A program made the position numbers and the translations under genes. Positions 24,566 to 33,332 of a stretch of DNA of 64,000 bases are shown here, one piece after another; position 1 is the stretch's first letter; every line of letters starts with the position of its first letter. The notes beneath the pieces were generated by a model. It was not told where the DNA came from. It did no database searches and was given only the letters and a program-made list of their open reading frames with translations. Location: positions 1 to 64,000 of the forward strand of contig NZ_JASITB010000008.1 of assembly GCF_030063455.1 (NCBI RefSeq). Direction: 5' to 3'. The DNA is from Cryobacterium sp. PH31-O1. GTDB taxonomy: Bacteria; Actinomycetota; Actinomycetes; Actinomycetales; Microbacteriaceae.

Positions 24566-26695
24566 GTGACACCCGAGGCGAACGCCCCAGTACCGGAAAG
24601 TCGTTCCCCCAAGCGGTGGATCATCGGCGATCCGCTCCCCACCGAGCATTTGGACGGTCAGCTGCTGCCCAAGCACCTCGCCCTACCCATCTTCGCGAGC
24701 GACCCGCTGTCGAGCGTGGCCTACGCGCCGCAAGAACTCCTCATGATTCTCACCCTCGGCGGGCTCGCCTTTTTGAGCTTCGCGCCGTGGGTGGCCGCGG
24801 TGGTCGTCGTGCTGCTCGTGGTCGTGGTCGCGTCGTACCGTCAGCTGATCAAGGCCTACCCCTCGGGCGGCGGCGACTATGAGGTCGCCCACAAGAACCT
24901 GGGCGAGAAGGCCGGTCTGGTCGTCGCCTCCGCTCTGCTGGTGGACTACGTGATGACGGTGGTCGTGTCGGTGGCGAGCGGGGTGGACAACATCATCTCG
25001 GCCCTGCCGTTTCTCGCGCCGTTACGCGTGGAATTCGCCGTCTTCTTCGTCATTCTGCTCGCAGCGGTCAACCTGCGGGGGGTGCGTGAATCGAGCAAAG
25101 CGTTCGCCATCCCCACCTATCTCTTCGTCGCGAGCGTGCTGCTCATGATCGTGGTCGGCCTGGTGCGGGTCGCTCTCGGGGACGCGCCAACTGCCGAGTC
25201 GGCCGGGTTCGACGTTGAATCACACAACCTCGCCCAGTCCGCGTTCATCCTGCTGCTGCTGCGTTCCTTCGCGAGCGGATGCTCCGCCCTGACCGGCGTG
25301 GAAGCCATCGCCAACGGCGTGCCCGCGTTCAAACATCCCAAGGTCAAGAACGCGCAGCGCACGCTGACCCTGATGGGCGGCATCGCCATCGTGCTGTTCG
25401 TCGGGCTGACAATTCTCGCCCTGGTTTCGAAGGTGCACTACTCGGAGAATCCGTGTGACCTGATCGGCTGGGATGAGTGCGCGACCGCTCCGCAGCGCAG
25501 CCTGATTGCCCAGGTCGCGGCGGCTACCTTTGGCAACTTCTCGATCATGTTCTTTGTACTGCAGGCGGCCACCGCCGCCGTGCTGCTGCTCGCCGCGAAC
25601 ACGGCTTTCAACGGTTTCCCACTGCTCGGCTCCGTGCTCGCGCAGGACAAGTACGCGCCGAAATCACTCAGCACCCGAGGCGACCGCCTGATCTACTCGA
25701 ACGGCGTCGTGTTGCTGGCCCTCGCAGCGTGCGTGATCATGGTGGTCTACCGGGCCAACCTCACCGTGCTCATCCAGCTGTACATCATCGGCGTATTTGT
25801 GTCTTTCACGCTCGGCCAGACCGGCATGGTGCGGCACTGGATCAAACTGCTCAAAAAGAACCCACCGAACCGCGGTTCGATCCTGCTCAGCCTCTCGATC
25901 AACGGGTTCGGTGCCGCCCTCACCGGTGTTGTACTGATCGTCGTCACCATTACCAAATTCACTCATGGGGCGTGGCTGGTCTTCGTGATGATGCCGGTGT
26001 TGTTCTTTCTCATGATGGGGGTGAACCGGTACTACCGGGACGTTGCCAAGGAGATCGAGGTCGACCCGATCACGACGTTCGGGTCGCAGGGAGACCATGC
26101 CATCGTGCTGGTCGGCAAGATGCAGAAGCCGGTGTTGAAGGCTCTGGACTATGCCATCGCCGCCCGCCATGTGAGCCTCGAGGCGGTGCACGTATCGATT
26201 GACAATGCCGAGACCAAGGAGCTCAAACGAGCCTGGGTAAAGCAGAACATTCAGGTACCGCTGCGCATCCTCTCTTCTCCCTACCGGGACATCAGCTGGC
26301 CGCTGATCAACTACATTCGCGGGCGTCGAGACGATCACGGCTCAGAGGTCATCACCGTATACACGCCAATTTATATTGTTGGCCACTGGTGGGAAGGCCT
26401 GCTGCACAACCACAAGGCCCGCCGATTGCGTCAGAAACTGATGCTCGTGCACGGCGTCACCATTGCCCTCGTGCCGTGGCTGCTTGACTCCTCAGAACTC
26501 ATCTACGGCCGCCGTTCCCGGCCCATCCCCGGTCAGGACCGTCGCGGCGAGCCGGTGCGCTCGCGGCCGGTTTCGCGCCGGCCGCTCGCGCCGCCCTCGG
26601 GAACGATCGACACGACGACGAAGGGGACCACGATCGTCGGAACGGTCCCCGCACAGTCGCGCCCGTCGGCATCCCGTCGACGCAAGCGCAAATAG
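24566..26695 (+). CDS. KimA-like APC-superfamily permease
   Basis: About 709 residues. A twelve-segment APC core (SDPLSSVAYAPQELLM near the start, then YPSGGGDYEVAHKNLGEKAGL) is followed by a soluble domain of about 180 residues and a basic tail rich in Arg, Pro and Thr. The SDxxSSVAYxxQ opening and the C-terminal cytoplasmic domain match the KUP/KimA-like group, whose characterised members import potassium and are controlled by c-di-AMP. Potassium is therefore the best guess, with amino acids the alternative. I place the start at GTG 24566 because the longer frame would begin inside the -35 box. No c-di-AMP riboswitch fits in the short space upstream. Confidence 0.78.
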   Translation: MTPEANAPVPESRSPKRWIIGDPLPTEHLDGQLLPKHLALPIFASDPLSSVAYAPQELLMILTLGGLAFLSFAPWVAAVVVVLLVVVVASYRQLIKAYPSGGGDYEVAHKNLGEKAGLVVASALLVDYVMTVVVSVASGVDNIISALPFLAPLRVEFAVFFVILLAAVNLRGVRESSKAFAIPTYLFVASVLLMIVVGLVRVALGDAPTAESAGFDVESHNLAQSAFILLLLRSFASGCSALTGVEAIANGVPAFKHPKVKNAQRTLTLMGGIAIVLFVGLTILALVSKVHYSENPCDLIGWDECATAPQRSLIAQVAAATFGNFSIMFFVLQAATAAVLLLAANTAFNGFPLLGSVLAQDKYAPKSLSTRGDRLIYSNGVVLLALAACVIMVVYRANLTVLIQLYIIGVFVSFTLGQTGMVRHWIKLLKKNPPNRGSILLSLSINGFGAALTGVVLIVVTITKFTHGAWLVFVMMPVLFFLMMGVNRYYRDVAKEIEVDPITTFGSQGDHAIVLVGKMQKPVLKALDYAIAARHVSLEAVHVSIDNAETKELKRAWVKQNIQVPLRILSSPYRDISWPLINYIRGRRDDHGSEVITVYTPIYIVGHWWEGLLHNHKARRLRQKLMLVHGVTIALVPWLLDSSELIYGRRSRPIPGQDRRGEPVRSRPVSRRPLAPPSGTIDTTTKGTTIVGTVPAQSRPSASRRRKRK

Positions 26696-26716
26696 CGGCG
26701 GGCATCCGTTCGAAGG

Positions 26717-27802
26717 CTACAGCTGGGCCATGATCTGACGGGCGATGATACGACCGGCCCGATTGGCACCGACCGTGCTCGCCTGCGGGCCGTACCCGGC
26801 GAAGAAGATGCGTGGATCGGTGAAAGACACACCGGAGCCGACCGCGACGCCGCCGGCCTTGTCCCGCAGTTTGAGTGGGGCCAGGTGTCGCAATTCCGGC
26901 CGAAAACCGGATGCCCACACGATCGCGTCTGCCTCGGTGAAGGACCCGTCGCTCCAGCGCACTCCGGTCGGCTCGATGCTCGAGAACATGGGGCGGGCCA
27001 CGAGCAGTCCCCGGTCGATGCCGGCCGCGATGCGGCGCGTGACGGGCACCCCGGTTCCGCTAACAATGCTGGGGAGGGCGTTGCCGGCGCGGGCCGCGCG
27101 ATCCTGCTGCATAACGGCCGCCACGGCGGTCACCTCGGCGAGCTGGTCGGTGTAGCTGAAGTCGATCGGTCGCCGGGACGCCCAGGTCAGTTCGCTCGCG
27201 ACACCCTCGAGCTCGAGCAGGAAGCCGATCGCCGAGGTGCCGCCGCCCACCACGATCACCCGTTGACCGGCGAACGCGTCGCTGGACACGTAGCTCGCCG
27301 TGTGCACCTGCACGCCCAGGAAGGTATTCGCGCCAGGGTAGTGCGGCACGAAAGGCGCTCCCCAAGTGCCGGTCGCGTTGACGATCAGGCCCGCGTTGGT
27401 CTTCTGGTCGCCGAAAACGGTCGAACTCGTGGCCACCACCAGTGTGGCCTGAATCGGCACCACACTCGTCACGACCACCGGGCGCACCACGTTCAACTCG
27501 TAGTGCTGTTCGTAGTCGCGGTAATAGTCGCTGACAACGTCGCGGGCCGGTAGATCGTGATCGGCCGTGTCGAAGCTCAGACCGAGTTCTTGCATGCCGG
27601 GAAGGTCGTTGACCCGGTGTGCCGACCCGAGGTGCAGTGCCTGCCAGCGGTGCTGCCAGGCACCGCCGGTGCCCGGACCGCGGTCGAAGATGATGAAGTC
27701 ACGGCCGGCCACCAGCTCGAACCGGCGCAGGTAGTAGGCGACGGACAGCCCGGCCTGGCCGGCTCCGATTATGACGATGGGCACGCTGACACTGCCCGTC
27801 AT
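26717..27802 (-). CDS. Flavin-containing monooxygenase-like NAD(P)/FAD oxidoreductase
   Basis: 361 residues with two dinucleotide sites: FAD-binding VIIGAGQAGLSVAYYLRR at residues 9-26 and NADPH-binding VIVVGGGTSAIGFLLE in the middle. The C-terminal GYGPQASTVGANRAGR closes the FAD domain. Members oxygenate soft nucleophiles or act as thioredoxin-reductase-like enzymes; the substrate is unknown. The gene converges with the APC permease, leaving 21 bases between stops, and is divergent from the DUF3073 gene. Confidence 0.85.
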   Translation of the reverse strand: MTGSVSVPIVIIGAGQAGLSVAYYLRRFELVAGRDFIIFDRGPGTGGAWQHRWQALHLGSAHRVNDLPGMQELGLSFDTADHDLPARDVVSDYYRDYEQHYELNVVRPVVVTSVVPIQATLVVATSSTVFGDQKTNAGLIVNATGTWGAPFVPHYPGANTFLGVQVHTASYVSSDAFAGQRVIVVGGGTSAIGFLLELEGVASELTWASRRPIDFSYTDQLAEVTAVAAVMQQDRAARAGNALPSIVSGTGVPVTRRIAAGIDRGLLVARPMFSSIEPTGVRWSDGSFTEADAIVWASGFRPELRHLAPLKLRDKAGGVAVGSGVSFTDPRIFFAGYGPQASTVGANRAGRIIARQIMAQL

Positions 27803-27871
27803 GCCACCCCATTCCTACGGATTAGCCTTGCGAACGACGTCCGCGGGTCGCAAGGCCCATCATGCTAAACT

Positions 27872-27883
27872 AAACTCTAGTTT
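27872..27883. promoter_or_regulatory. AT-rich inverted repeat between the monooxygenase and DUF3073 genes
   Basis: AAACT-CT-AGTTT (27872-27883), with another AAACT just upstream, stands out in a GC-rich 152-base divergent intergenic space. It may be an operator or part of overlapping promoters; no regulator is adjacent. Confidence 0.4.
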
Positions 27884-27954
27884 TTACACATTCCGTTCGG
27901 CAAATCCCGAGGGTCTCGCGACTTGCTCGGCCTGGCATCGTAAGGGGGTCACGC

Positions 27955-28242
27955 ATGGGGCGCGGCCGTCAAAAAGCAAAGCACACCAAGGTAGCTCGGG
28001 AGCTGAAATATTTCAGTCCGGATACCAACTACAACGCGCTCGAACGCGAGCTCACCGGGCATCCGTCCGACCCGCGCCTCGACGAAGACCTCGCCAAGTG
28101 GCCTGAGTACGAAGCCGACAAGGCCCGGAAGTCCGCCAGCGACGGAGCCGGAGATTCCGCTGACGATGACGACGATCCCGACGGTGACGATGACCGTTAT
28201 GTCGATCACTACGCCACCGAAGACGAGAAGAAGCGCGCCTAA
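27955..28242 (+). CDS. DUF3073 protein
   Basis: 95 residues. The N-terminal MGRGRQKAKHTKVARELKYFSPDTNYNALERELTG is the whole conserved block of this actinobacterial family. The C-terminal half is very acidic (DDDDDPDGDDDRYVDHY) and probably disordered. Function is unknown; the basic start plus acidic tail suggests binding to nucleic acid or a ribosomal partner. A strong AAGGGGG site precedes ATG 27955 and a clear terminator follows. Confidence 0.92.
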   Translation: MGRGRQKAKHTKVARELKYFSPDTNYNALERELTGHPSDPRLDEDLAKWPEYEADKARKSASDGAGDSADDDDDPDGDDDRYVDHYATEDEKKRA

Positions 28243-28272
28243 ACGGCATCGCCTCGTTCTTGCACGGGTCGT

Positions 28273-28308
28273 AACCGAGGACGCCCTTTTTCTGGGCATC
28301 CTCGGTTT
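28273..28308. terminator. Terminator between DUF3073 and GH13 genes
   Basis: 14-base arms, AACCGAGGACGCCC (28273-28286) and GGGCATCCTCGGTT (28294-28307), pair with one mismatch around a T-rich loop. It lies between convergent genes, 30 bases after the DUF3073 stop and 25 before the GH13 stop, and can serve both. Confidence 0.82.
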
Positions 28309-28331
28309 GGTTCCTTGGTCGACAGTCGCGG

Positions 28332-30011
28332 TTATTCTTGCAGCCAAGCAGTCGCGGCGCCGGGCAGCACCCGGTTGCTTAAGGGACTGCTGCTGAGCAA
28401 GACCTCCCCCGCTGGCAGCTCGTAGGGTGTGTCACCAAAGTTCGTCACCGTGATCCAGCCGTTCGGGCGCCGAAACGCGAGAACGGCCGCGTCACCGGTC
28501 TCCATCCACTCCAGCCCACCGCCTTGTAGCTTTCCTCGAACCTGCAGCCTTCCTCGAATCGAAAGGGCATCACGGTAGAGGTGGAGGGTGGAGGAGGGAT
28601 CGTTCTCGGCCGCCTCGACCGAAAGCTGGCCAAACGAAGTCGGCTGGGGCAGGTGCGGCAGGGCCGAACCAAAGCCGAAAGACACGCCGTTGTTCGTCCA
28701 CGGTATGGGAACCCGGCAACCATCTCGGCCGATGTCGGTGCCGTGATTACGGAAGAATGCTGGATCCTGCCGTTCGGCATCGGGAATGGCGGCAACTTCG
28801 GGCAGTCCCAGCTCTTCTCCCTGATAGAGGTAGGCCGAACCCGGCAGGGCGAATTCCAACAGTGTCGCTGCCCGAGCACGTCGGAGGCCGAGGGTTACGT
28901 CAACGATCGGGCTGCGCCCGCCGGAGAGAAGCCACTCTGCGCCCTGTTTCACGTCGCGCCCGTGCAGTGCGGGCAGACCATACCTGGTCGCATGACGCAC
29001 GACATCGTGGTTCGAGAATACCCAGGTCGACGATGAGCCGCTCAGATCGCTCTGGGCCAGATTAAAGTCAATGATTCGTCGAAACTGGTCTGCATCGAAG
29101 TCGGCTTCCAACAGGTCAAAGTTGAAAGCCTGCCCGAGGCCATCCGCGCTGGCATAGCGAGCACGTCGATCGGCCTTCACCCAGGCCTCGGCGACGGCCG
29201 TTCTGGCGGGTGTGTAGGAGTTGAAAACCGTGCGCCATTCGGCGTAGATCTCGTGCACATCATCGCGGTCCCAGATGGGATGTGTGCCGTCAATCGGCAA
29301 AGCATCGAGCTCCGCTTGGCTCGGCAGAACGAGCGGCAATTCCTTGGCGAGGCCATGGGCAACATCAATTCGAAACCCGGCTACGCCGCGATCTGACCAG
29401 AAACGAAGTGTGTGCAGAAAGTCGTCCCGAACCTCACGGTTTTTCCAGTTAAGGTCGGGCTGCTCGGTGGCGAAATAGTGCAAGTACCACTGGCCGTCCC
29501 CGACCGGCGCCCAGGATGGACCGCCGAACGCCGAGGTCCAGTCGGCGGGTGCCAGTTCCTGCCGGTCGCCCAGGCCATCACGAAAAATGTAACGGTCTCG
29601 TGCCGCCGAGCCGCGGGGGCTGGCCAGGGCCTCCTGAAACCAGACGTGCCGGTTCGAGGTGTGATTTGGAACGATGTCAACGATGCACCGGATGCCGGCC
29701 TCATCGAGTGCGACGATCATGGCATCGAAGTCATCGAGGGTGCCCAGTCTGGGGTCAACGGCACGGTAGTCGTCAACGTCGTAACCACCATCAGCGAGCG
29801 CCGAGGGATAGAACGGGCTCAGCCAGACGGCATCCACCCCTAGCGTGCGAAGGTAGGGGACTCGCGACGTGATCCCCGGGATGTCGCCAAGGCCGTCGCC
29901 ATCGGAATCGGCAAATGACCGCGGGTAGATCTGGTAGACGACGGCGTCGCGCCACCAGTTCTCGTCGTTGCGTGGAGTAGCGGTATCAGCCGAGTGCAGA
30001 GTGTCAGTCAT
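28332..30011 (-). CDS. GH13 alpha-glucosidase / oligo-1,6-glucosidase-like enzyme
   Basis: 559 residues. The GH13 regions are all present: DIVPNHTS, GFRIDVAH with nucleophile Asp216, AVAEAW with acid/base Glu275, and FSNHDVVRH with Asp336. The size and the QIYPRSFADSDGDGLGDIPGI opening fit intracellular exo-acting glucosidases (GH13 subfamilies 23/30). No signal peptide is present, so it cleaves imported oligosaccharide such as maltose, isomaltose or sucrose. ATG 30011 has GAAAGG upstream; the TTG 21 bases earlier overlaps that site. It is the last gene of the uptake operon. Confidence 0.9.
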   Translation of the reverse strand: MTDTLHSADTATPRNDENWWRDAVVYQIYPRSFADSDGDGLGDIPGITSRVPYLRTLGVDAVWLSPFYPSALADGGYDVDDYRAVDPRLGTLDDFDAMIVALDEAGIRCIVDIVPNHTSNRHVWFQEALASPRGSAARDRYIFRDGLGDRQELAPADWTSAFGGPSWAPVGDGQWYLHYFATEQPDLNWKNREVRDDFLHTLRFWSDRGVAGFRIDVAHGLAKELPLVLPSQAELDALPIDGTHPIWDRDDVHEIYAEWRTVFNSYTPARTAVAEAWVKADRRARYASADGLGQAFNFDLLEADFDADQFRRIIDFNLAQSDLSGSSSTWVFSNHDVVRHATRYGLPALHGRDVKQGAEWLLSGGRSPIVDVTLGLRRARAATLLEFALPGSAYLYQGEELGLPEVAAIPDAERQDPAFFRNHGTDIGRDGCRVPIPWTNNGVSFGFGSALPHLPQPTSFGQLSVEAAENDPSSTLHLYRDALSIRGRLQVRGKLQGGGLEWMETGDAAVLAFRRPNGWITVTNFGDTPYELPAGEVLLSSSPLSNRVLPGAATAWLQE

Positions 30012-30057
30012 TGTGTGATTGGTGCCTTTCAACGGTTGGAACGGGGTGATCAGGTGC

Positions 30058-30969
30058 TTATTTAATGGCGCCCTGGGTGACGCCAGACATGACCCAACGC
30101 TGGGTAAAGAGGTAGACGATGATTGCCGGGGCCATGGCCATGAGGTAGGAGGCGAAGGAGACGTTATAGTTGTTACTGAACTGGGTCTGGAAGATTTGCT
30201 GGAGCACGGGCAGGGTCTGCAACGCCGGATTCGAGGTGATGAGCGATGGCATCACGAAGTCGTTCCAGGAGGCCAAAAAGGCGAAGATGCCTACGGTGGC
30301 GCTCATCGGTGCAAGCAGCGGAAAAATCAGCTGCCAGAAAACCTGTGCAGTACTAGCACCATCCAGACGAGCGCTCTCCTCCAACTCTTCGGGGATCGAG
30401 CGCAAGAATGCCGTGAACAGCAGCACGCTGAATCCGAGCTGAAACGTGATGTGCAGAATGGCGACGCCGATGGGGTTATCAAGGTGAAGCAAACCGGTCA
30501 GCTTAACCTGAGACAGGGCGAGCACCGGGAACGGCAGAAAAATTGCCGCCAACAGGTAGTAGAACGACCAGCGAAAGAAGCGCCGGTTCCAGTTGCGGGA
30601 AATGGCAAAAGCAGCAAAAGCGCTGAGGATGATCGTGCCGACAACACTGATTACTGAAACACCGATGGAGATGGCGAAGCTGCGGGGAAAATCGGTGAGG
30701 GTCCAGGCCTGCACGAACCCATCCACGCTGAACGGTGCAGGAAGTGAGAACGCGTTACCGTCTACGGCCTGCGCGGTGGTCTTGAAGGCCATCGTCAGGG
30801 TCACGTAGAGGGGGATCAACACCGCGAGGGTGCAGACGAGGAGAGCAATGGTCACCGGCCAGTTGAATCGCTCACCGCGGGTGCGGGCGCGGGGGTGCGC
30901 AGAGTCACCGTTGACGGGCGTCCGTTCCCCGCCGGTGGAAGGCGGTGCCAGGGAGATCTGCGAGGTCAT
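30058..30969 (-). CDS. Sugar ABC transporter permease, MalG type
   Basis: 303 residues with a basic N-terminal tail and six membrane segments. The ATPase-docking EAA loop is EELEESARLDGASTAQVFW (about 198-216). Together with the MalF-type partner it forms the membrane channel for the binding protein encoded upstream. Its ATG shares one base with the partner's stop codon (TGATG). No ATPase gene lies in the operon. Confidence 0.9.
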   Translation of the reverse strand: MTSQISLAPPSTGGERTPVNGDSAHPRARTRGERFNWPVTIALLVCTLAVLIPLYVTLTMAFKTTAQAVDGNAFSLPAPFSVDGFVQAWTLTDFPRSFAISIGVSVISVVGTIILSAFAAFAISRNWNRRFFRWSFYYLLAAIFLPFPVLALSQVKLTGLLHLDNPIGVAILHITFQLGFSVLLFTAFLRSIPEELEESARLDGASTAQVFWQLIFPLLAPMSATVGIFAFLASWNDFVMPSLITSNPALQTLPVLQQIFQTQFSNNYNVSFASYLMAMAPAIIVYLFTQRWVMSGVTQGAIK

Positions 30970-31871
30970 CAGACACTTGCCTTTCCGCGCGTGACACGCA
31001 GTTGAAGTAGTGCAATCGCGATGGCGATAAAGAAGAAGATGGTGGCATTGGCCATCTGGTACGAGTAGTCACCGTTCGTGAAGCCGTTGAAGATGGACAT
31101 GGCAATGCTTGTTGTGGAGGTTCCGGGGCCGCCGTTGGTGAGGCCGACGATGATGTCGTAGGAGTTCAGAAAGTTTTTAAAGCCGATGATCACGTTGATG
31201 AGGATGTATCCGGCAGTGAGCGGCACCGTGATCGACCAAAGCTGCCGAGCGCCTGAGGCACCATCGAGCGCTGCGGCCTCATAGACGTCGGAGGGAATCG
31301 CTAGGATTCCGGCGATGTAAATGAGGATTGTCGACGGGATCGCCTGCCAGGCGGTCACGATAACGATCGCAACCCACGCGAGGTCAGGGTTGGCCAGCAG
31401 GCTCTTTTCCAGCGGTGCGATTCCCAAAGCGGACGCCAGCTCCGGCAACGAATTGGAAAACAGAAAGTTGAAAACGTAGGCGATGACGATACCCGAGACG
31501 ACCATGGGCAAGACGTACAGCGCTCGAAGCGCCACCTTGCCCCTGATTCGCGAAGTGAGACCGATGGCCAGAAGGAAGGCGGCCACGTTAACGACGGCCA
31601 CCGTGACGAGTGAGAAGCCGATGGTAAAGCCATAGGCTCCGAGGATCGTCGGGTCGGAGAACAGGGCGATGTAGTTGATGACGCCGATGAAATAGTAGTC
31701 GCCAAAACCTACAGAATTGGTAAAGCTGTAGAAAATGCCCATGATCGCGGGCAGGGTGATCGCGAGGCTAAAAAGAACCAGTACCGGGAGGAGAAAAGCG
31801 TAGTAGGTGGCACCGACCCGCTGGGGTTTGTGAACCTTTCGGCTGACCTGACTCGGTGTAACGACGGCCAT
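30969..31871 (-). CDS. Sugar ABC transporter permease, MalF type
   Basis: 300 residues, six membrane segments. The EAA loop is PSDVYEAAALDGASGARQLW (about 193-212). The short N-terminus lacks the extra segments of enterobacterial MalF, as is usual in Gram-positive CUT1 systems. It follows the binding-protein gene by 50 bases and is coupled to the MalG-type permease. The substrate is probably an alpha-glucoside, judged from the GH13 enzyme. Confidence 0.9.
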   Translation of the reverse strand: MAVVTPSQVSRKVHKPQRVGATYYAFLLPVLVLFSLAITLPAIMGIFYSFTNSVGFGDYYFIGVINYIALFSDPTILGAYGFTIGFSLVTVAVVNVAAFLLAIGLTSRIRGKVALRALYVLPMVVSGIVIAYVFNFLFSNSLPELASALGIAPLEKSLLANPDLAWVAIVIVTAWQAIPSTILIYIAGILAIPSDVYEAAALDGASGARQLWSITVPLTAGYILINVIIGFKNFLNSYDIIVGLTNGGPGTSTTSIAMSIFNGFTNGDYSYQMANATIFFFIAIAIALLQLRVTRGKASV

Positions 31872-31921
31872 GTCGTACTCGTTTCTGTCGATGTGGATAG
31901 GGATGTGAACGGTGCGTTGGG

Positions 31922-33208
31922 CTAGGAGCGCAATGCCAGTCGCGCCCAGTCGCCGTCAATCTGCTTCAGCACCGGGATGGGGCTGCTGCCCAACGCGATG
32001 GACTGCGCATAGTTAGCCACGGGAATACCGGAGGGAATCAATTGCGAGGCTCCCAGGTAGAACGCGGCATCGTCGTAGTACTGCTGCATACCGACGAGGG
32101 CCGGGTTGGTCGTCGGCGGCGCATCCTTTGTTGTTCCGAACGCGTTGTTATCGGCGTTGTACTTGTTCTGGATCTCCGGCTGCATGAGGAAGGAAAGAAA
32201 CTGGCGGGCGGCATCTTTTTTGGTCGACACCTCCGGAATCCAGAGTGCGAGGTCAACGTTGACCCGCACTTTGAGGTCGCCAGGGTCGTTGGTAACCGGG
32301 AGCGGAAAGGTGCCCACCTTCATGGCGGGATTGGTTTTGGCGAACTCGTTCAGCGCCCATGGGCCCTGAAGGTACATGGCGGCCTTTCCCTGCGCGAAAG
32401 CGAGGTTGCCGTCACCGTACCCGCGACTGGCGGCGTTCGAGTTTGCATACTTCGCCAGCTCCCCCAAACGTGTCATCGGCTCTTCGAAGTCTTTTTGGAA
32501 AGAAACGGCCGAGCGGGCGTCTACCGCCGTGCCTTCGGTTTTTAGCTTTGTGAAGAAGGCCGACACATCGAGCATTCCGCCCACGGTGTAGTCGAATAGG
32601 CCCTGGGCCACGGTCCAGGTGTCTTTGTAGGTGTTGAAAAAAGGTGAGATTCCGGCGGCCAGAAACACCTCGCAGACGCGAACGAGTTCGTCCCAGGTCG
32701 TGGGGACAGCCACACCGTACTGCTCGAACAGGTCCCGGTTGTAGAGCACCGATGCGGCGGTCAACGAGTAGGGGATGACGCTGGTGCGACCCGGATAGTC
32801 GGCGGTTGCGGCCAGGAGCGGTTTAATATCGGGATTGATACGGTCGGCCTCCGATATGTCAGAGAGATCGCTCAGCGCGCCCCGCTCAACGAACTGCACC
32901 ATGGAGAAGTTGTAGTTCCAACAGCCGAGATCCGGCGGCCGGTTGCGAACAAAGTCGGCCGACATGTTCGACGTGGAGTCTCGAATAACCCGCACCGTGG
33001 ACTGAGTTTTATGGAACTCCGCAATGAGGGTATCGAAATACCCGATGACTTCGGGCTTGGAAACGTAGAAGCTGATCTCGGTGGCACCGGCCGCGCCGCC
33101 GGGTGCGGCACAACCCGCCAAGGCGAGTCCGGCACCGATTGCTCCGGCGCCGACCAGAAACGAACGCCGGCTCAGCGCGGGAAGTGGGGTAGATCGTTGA
33201 GGATGCAC
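31922..33208 (-). CDS. Sugar ABC transporter substrate-binding lipoprotein
   Basis: About 428 residues. The start SRRSFLVGAGAIGAGLALAGC combines a twin-arginine motif (Arg14-Arg15) with a lipobox ending at Cys33, suggesting Tat export and lipid anchoring. The remainder is a family 1 solute-binding fold. GTG 33208 is chosen because AAAGGAG lies eight bases ahead; an upstream in-frame codon would bury that site. It is the first gene of the uptake operon and is divergent from the ROK repressor. Confidence 0.9.
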   Translation of the reverse strand: MHPQRSTPLPALSRRSFLVGAGAIGAGLALAGCAAPGGAAGATEISFYVSKPEVIGYFDTLIAEFHKTQSTVRVIRDSTSNMSADFVRNRPPDLGCWNYNFSMVQFVERGALSDLSDISEADRINPDIKPLLAATADYPGRTSVIPYSLTAASVLYNRDLFEQYGVAVPTTWDELVRVCEVFLAAGISPFFNTYKDTWTVAQGLFDYTVGGMLDVSAFFTKLKTEGTAVDARSAVSFQKDFEEPMTRLGELAKYANSNAASRGYGDGNLAFAQGKAAMYLQGPWALNEFAKTNPAMKVGTFPLPVTNDPGDLKVRVNVDLALWIPEVSTKKDAARQFLSFLMQPEIQNKYNADNNAFGTTKDAPPTTNPALVGMQQYYDDAAFYLGASQLIPSGIPVANYAQSIALGSSPIPVLKQIDGDWARLALRS

Positions 33209-33265
33209 GTCATTGTCTCCTTTGAAAGCGAGCAACCGTATGGTCGGCTACTCGCTATGTCAGAT

Positions 33266-33285
33266 AATATACATCCTAAATTTAG
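33266..33285 (-). promoter_or_regulatory. Promoter and ROK-type operator of the sugar operon
   Basis: On the minus strand a good -10, TATATT (33271-33266), is followed upstream by the perfect palindrome CTAAATTTAG (33276-33285). The palindrome sits in the -35/-10 spacer, a classical place for a repressor. The ROK protein encoded on the other side is the obvious candidate. Confidence 0.65.
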
Positions 33286-33332
33286 ATCCTGCATCAATTC
33301 GGAAGAGATTGGTTTCGCGGTATCGTCAATCT

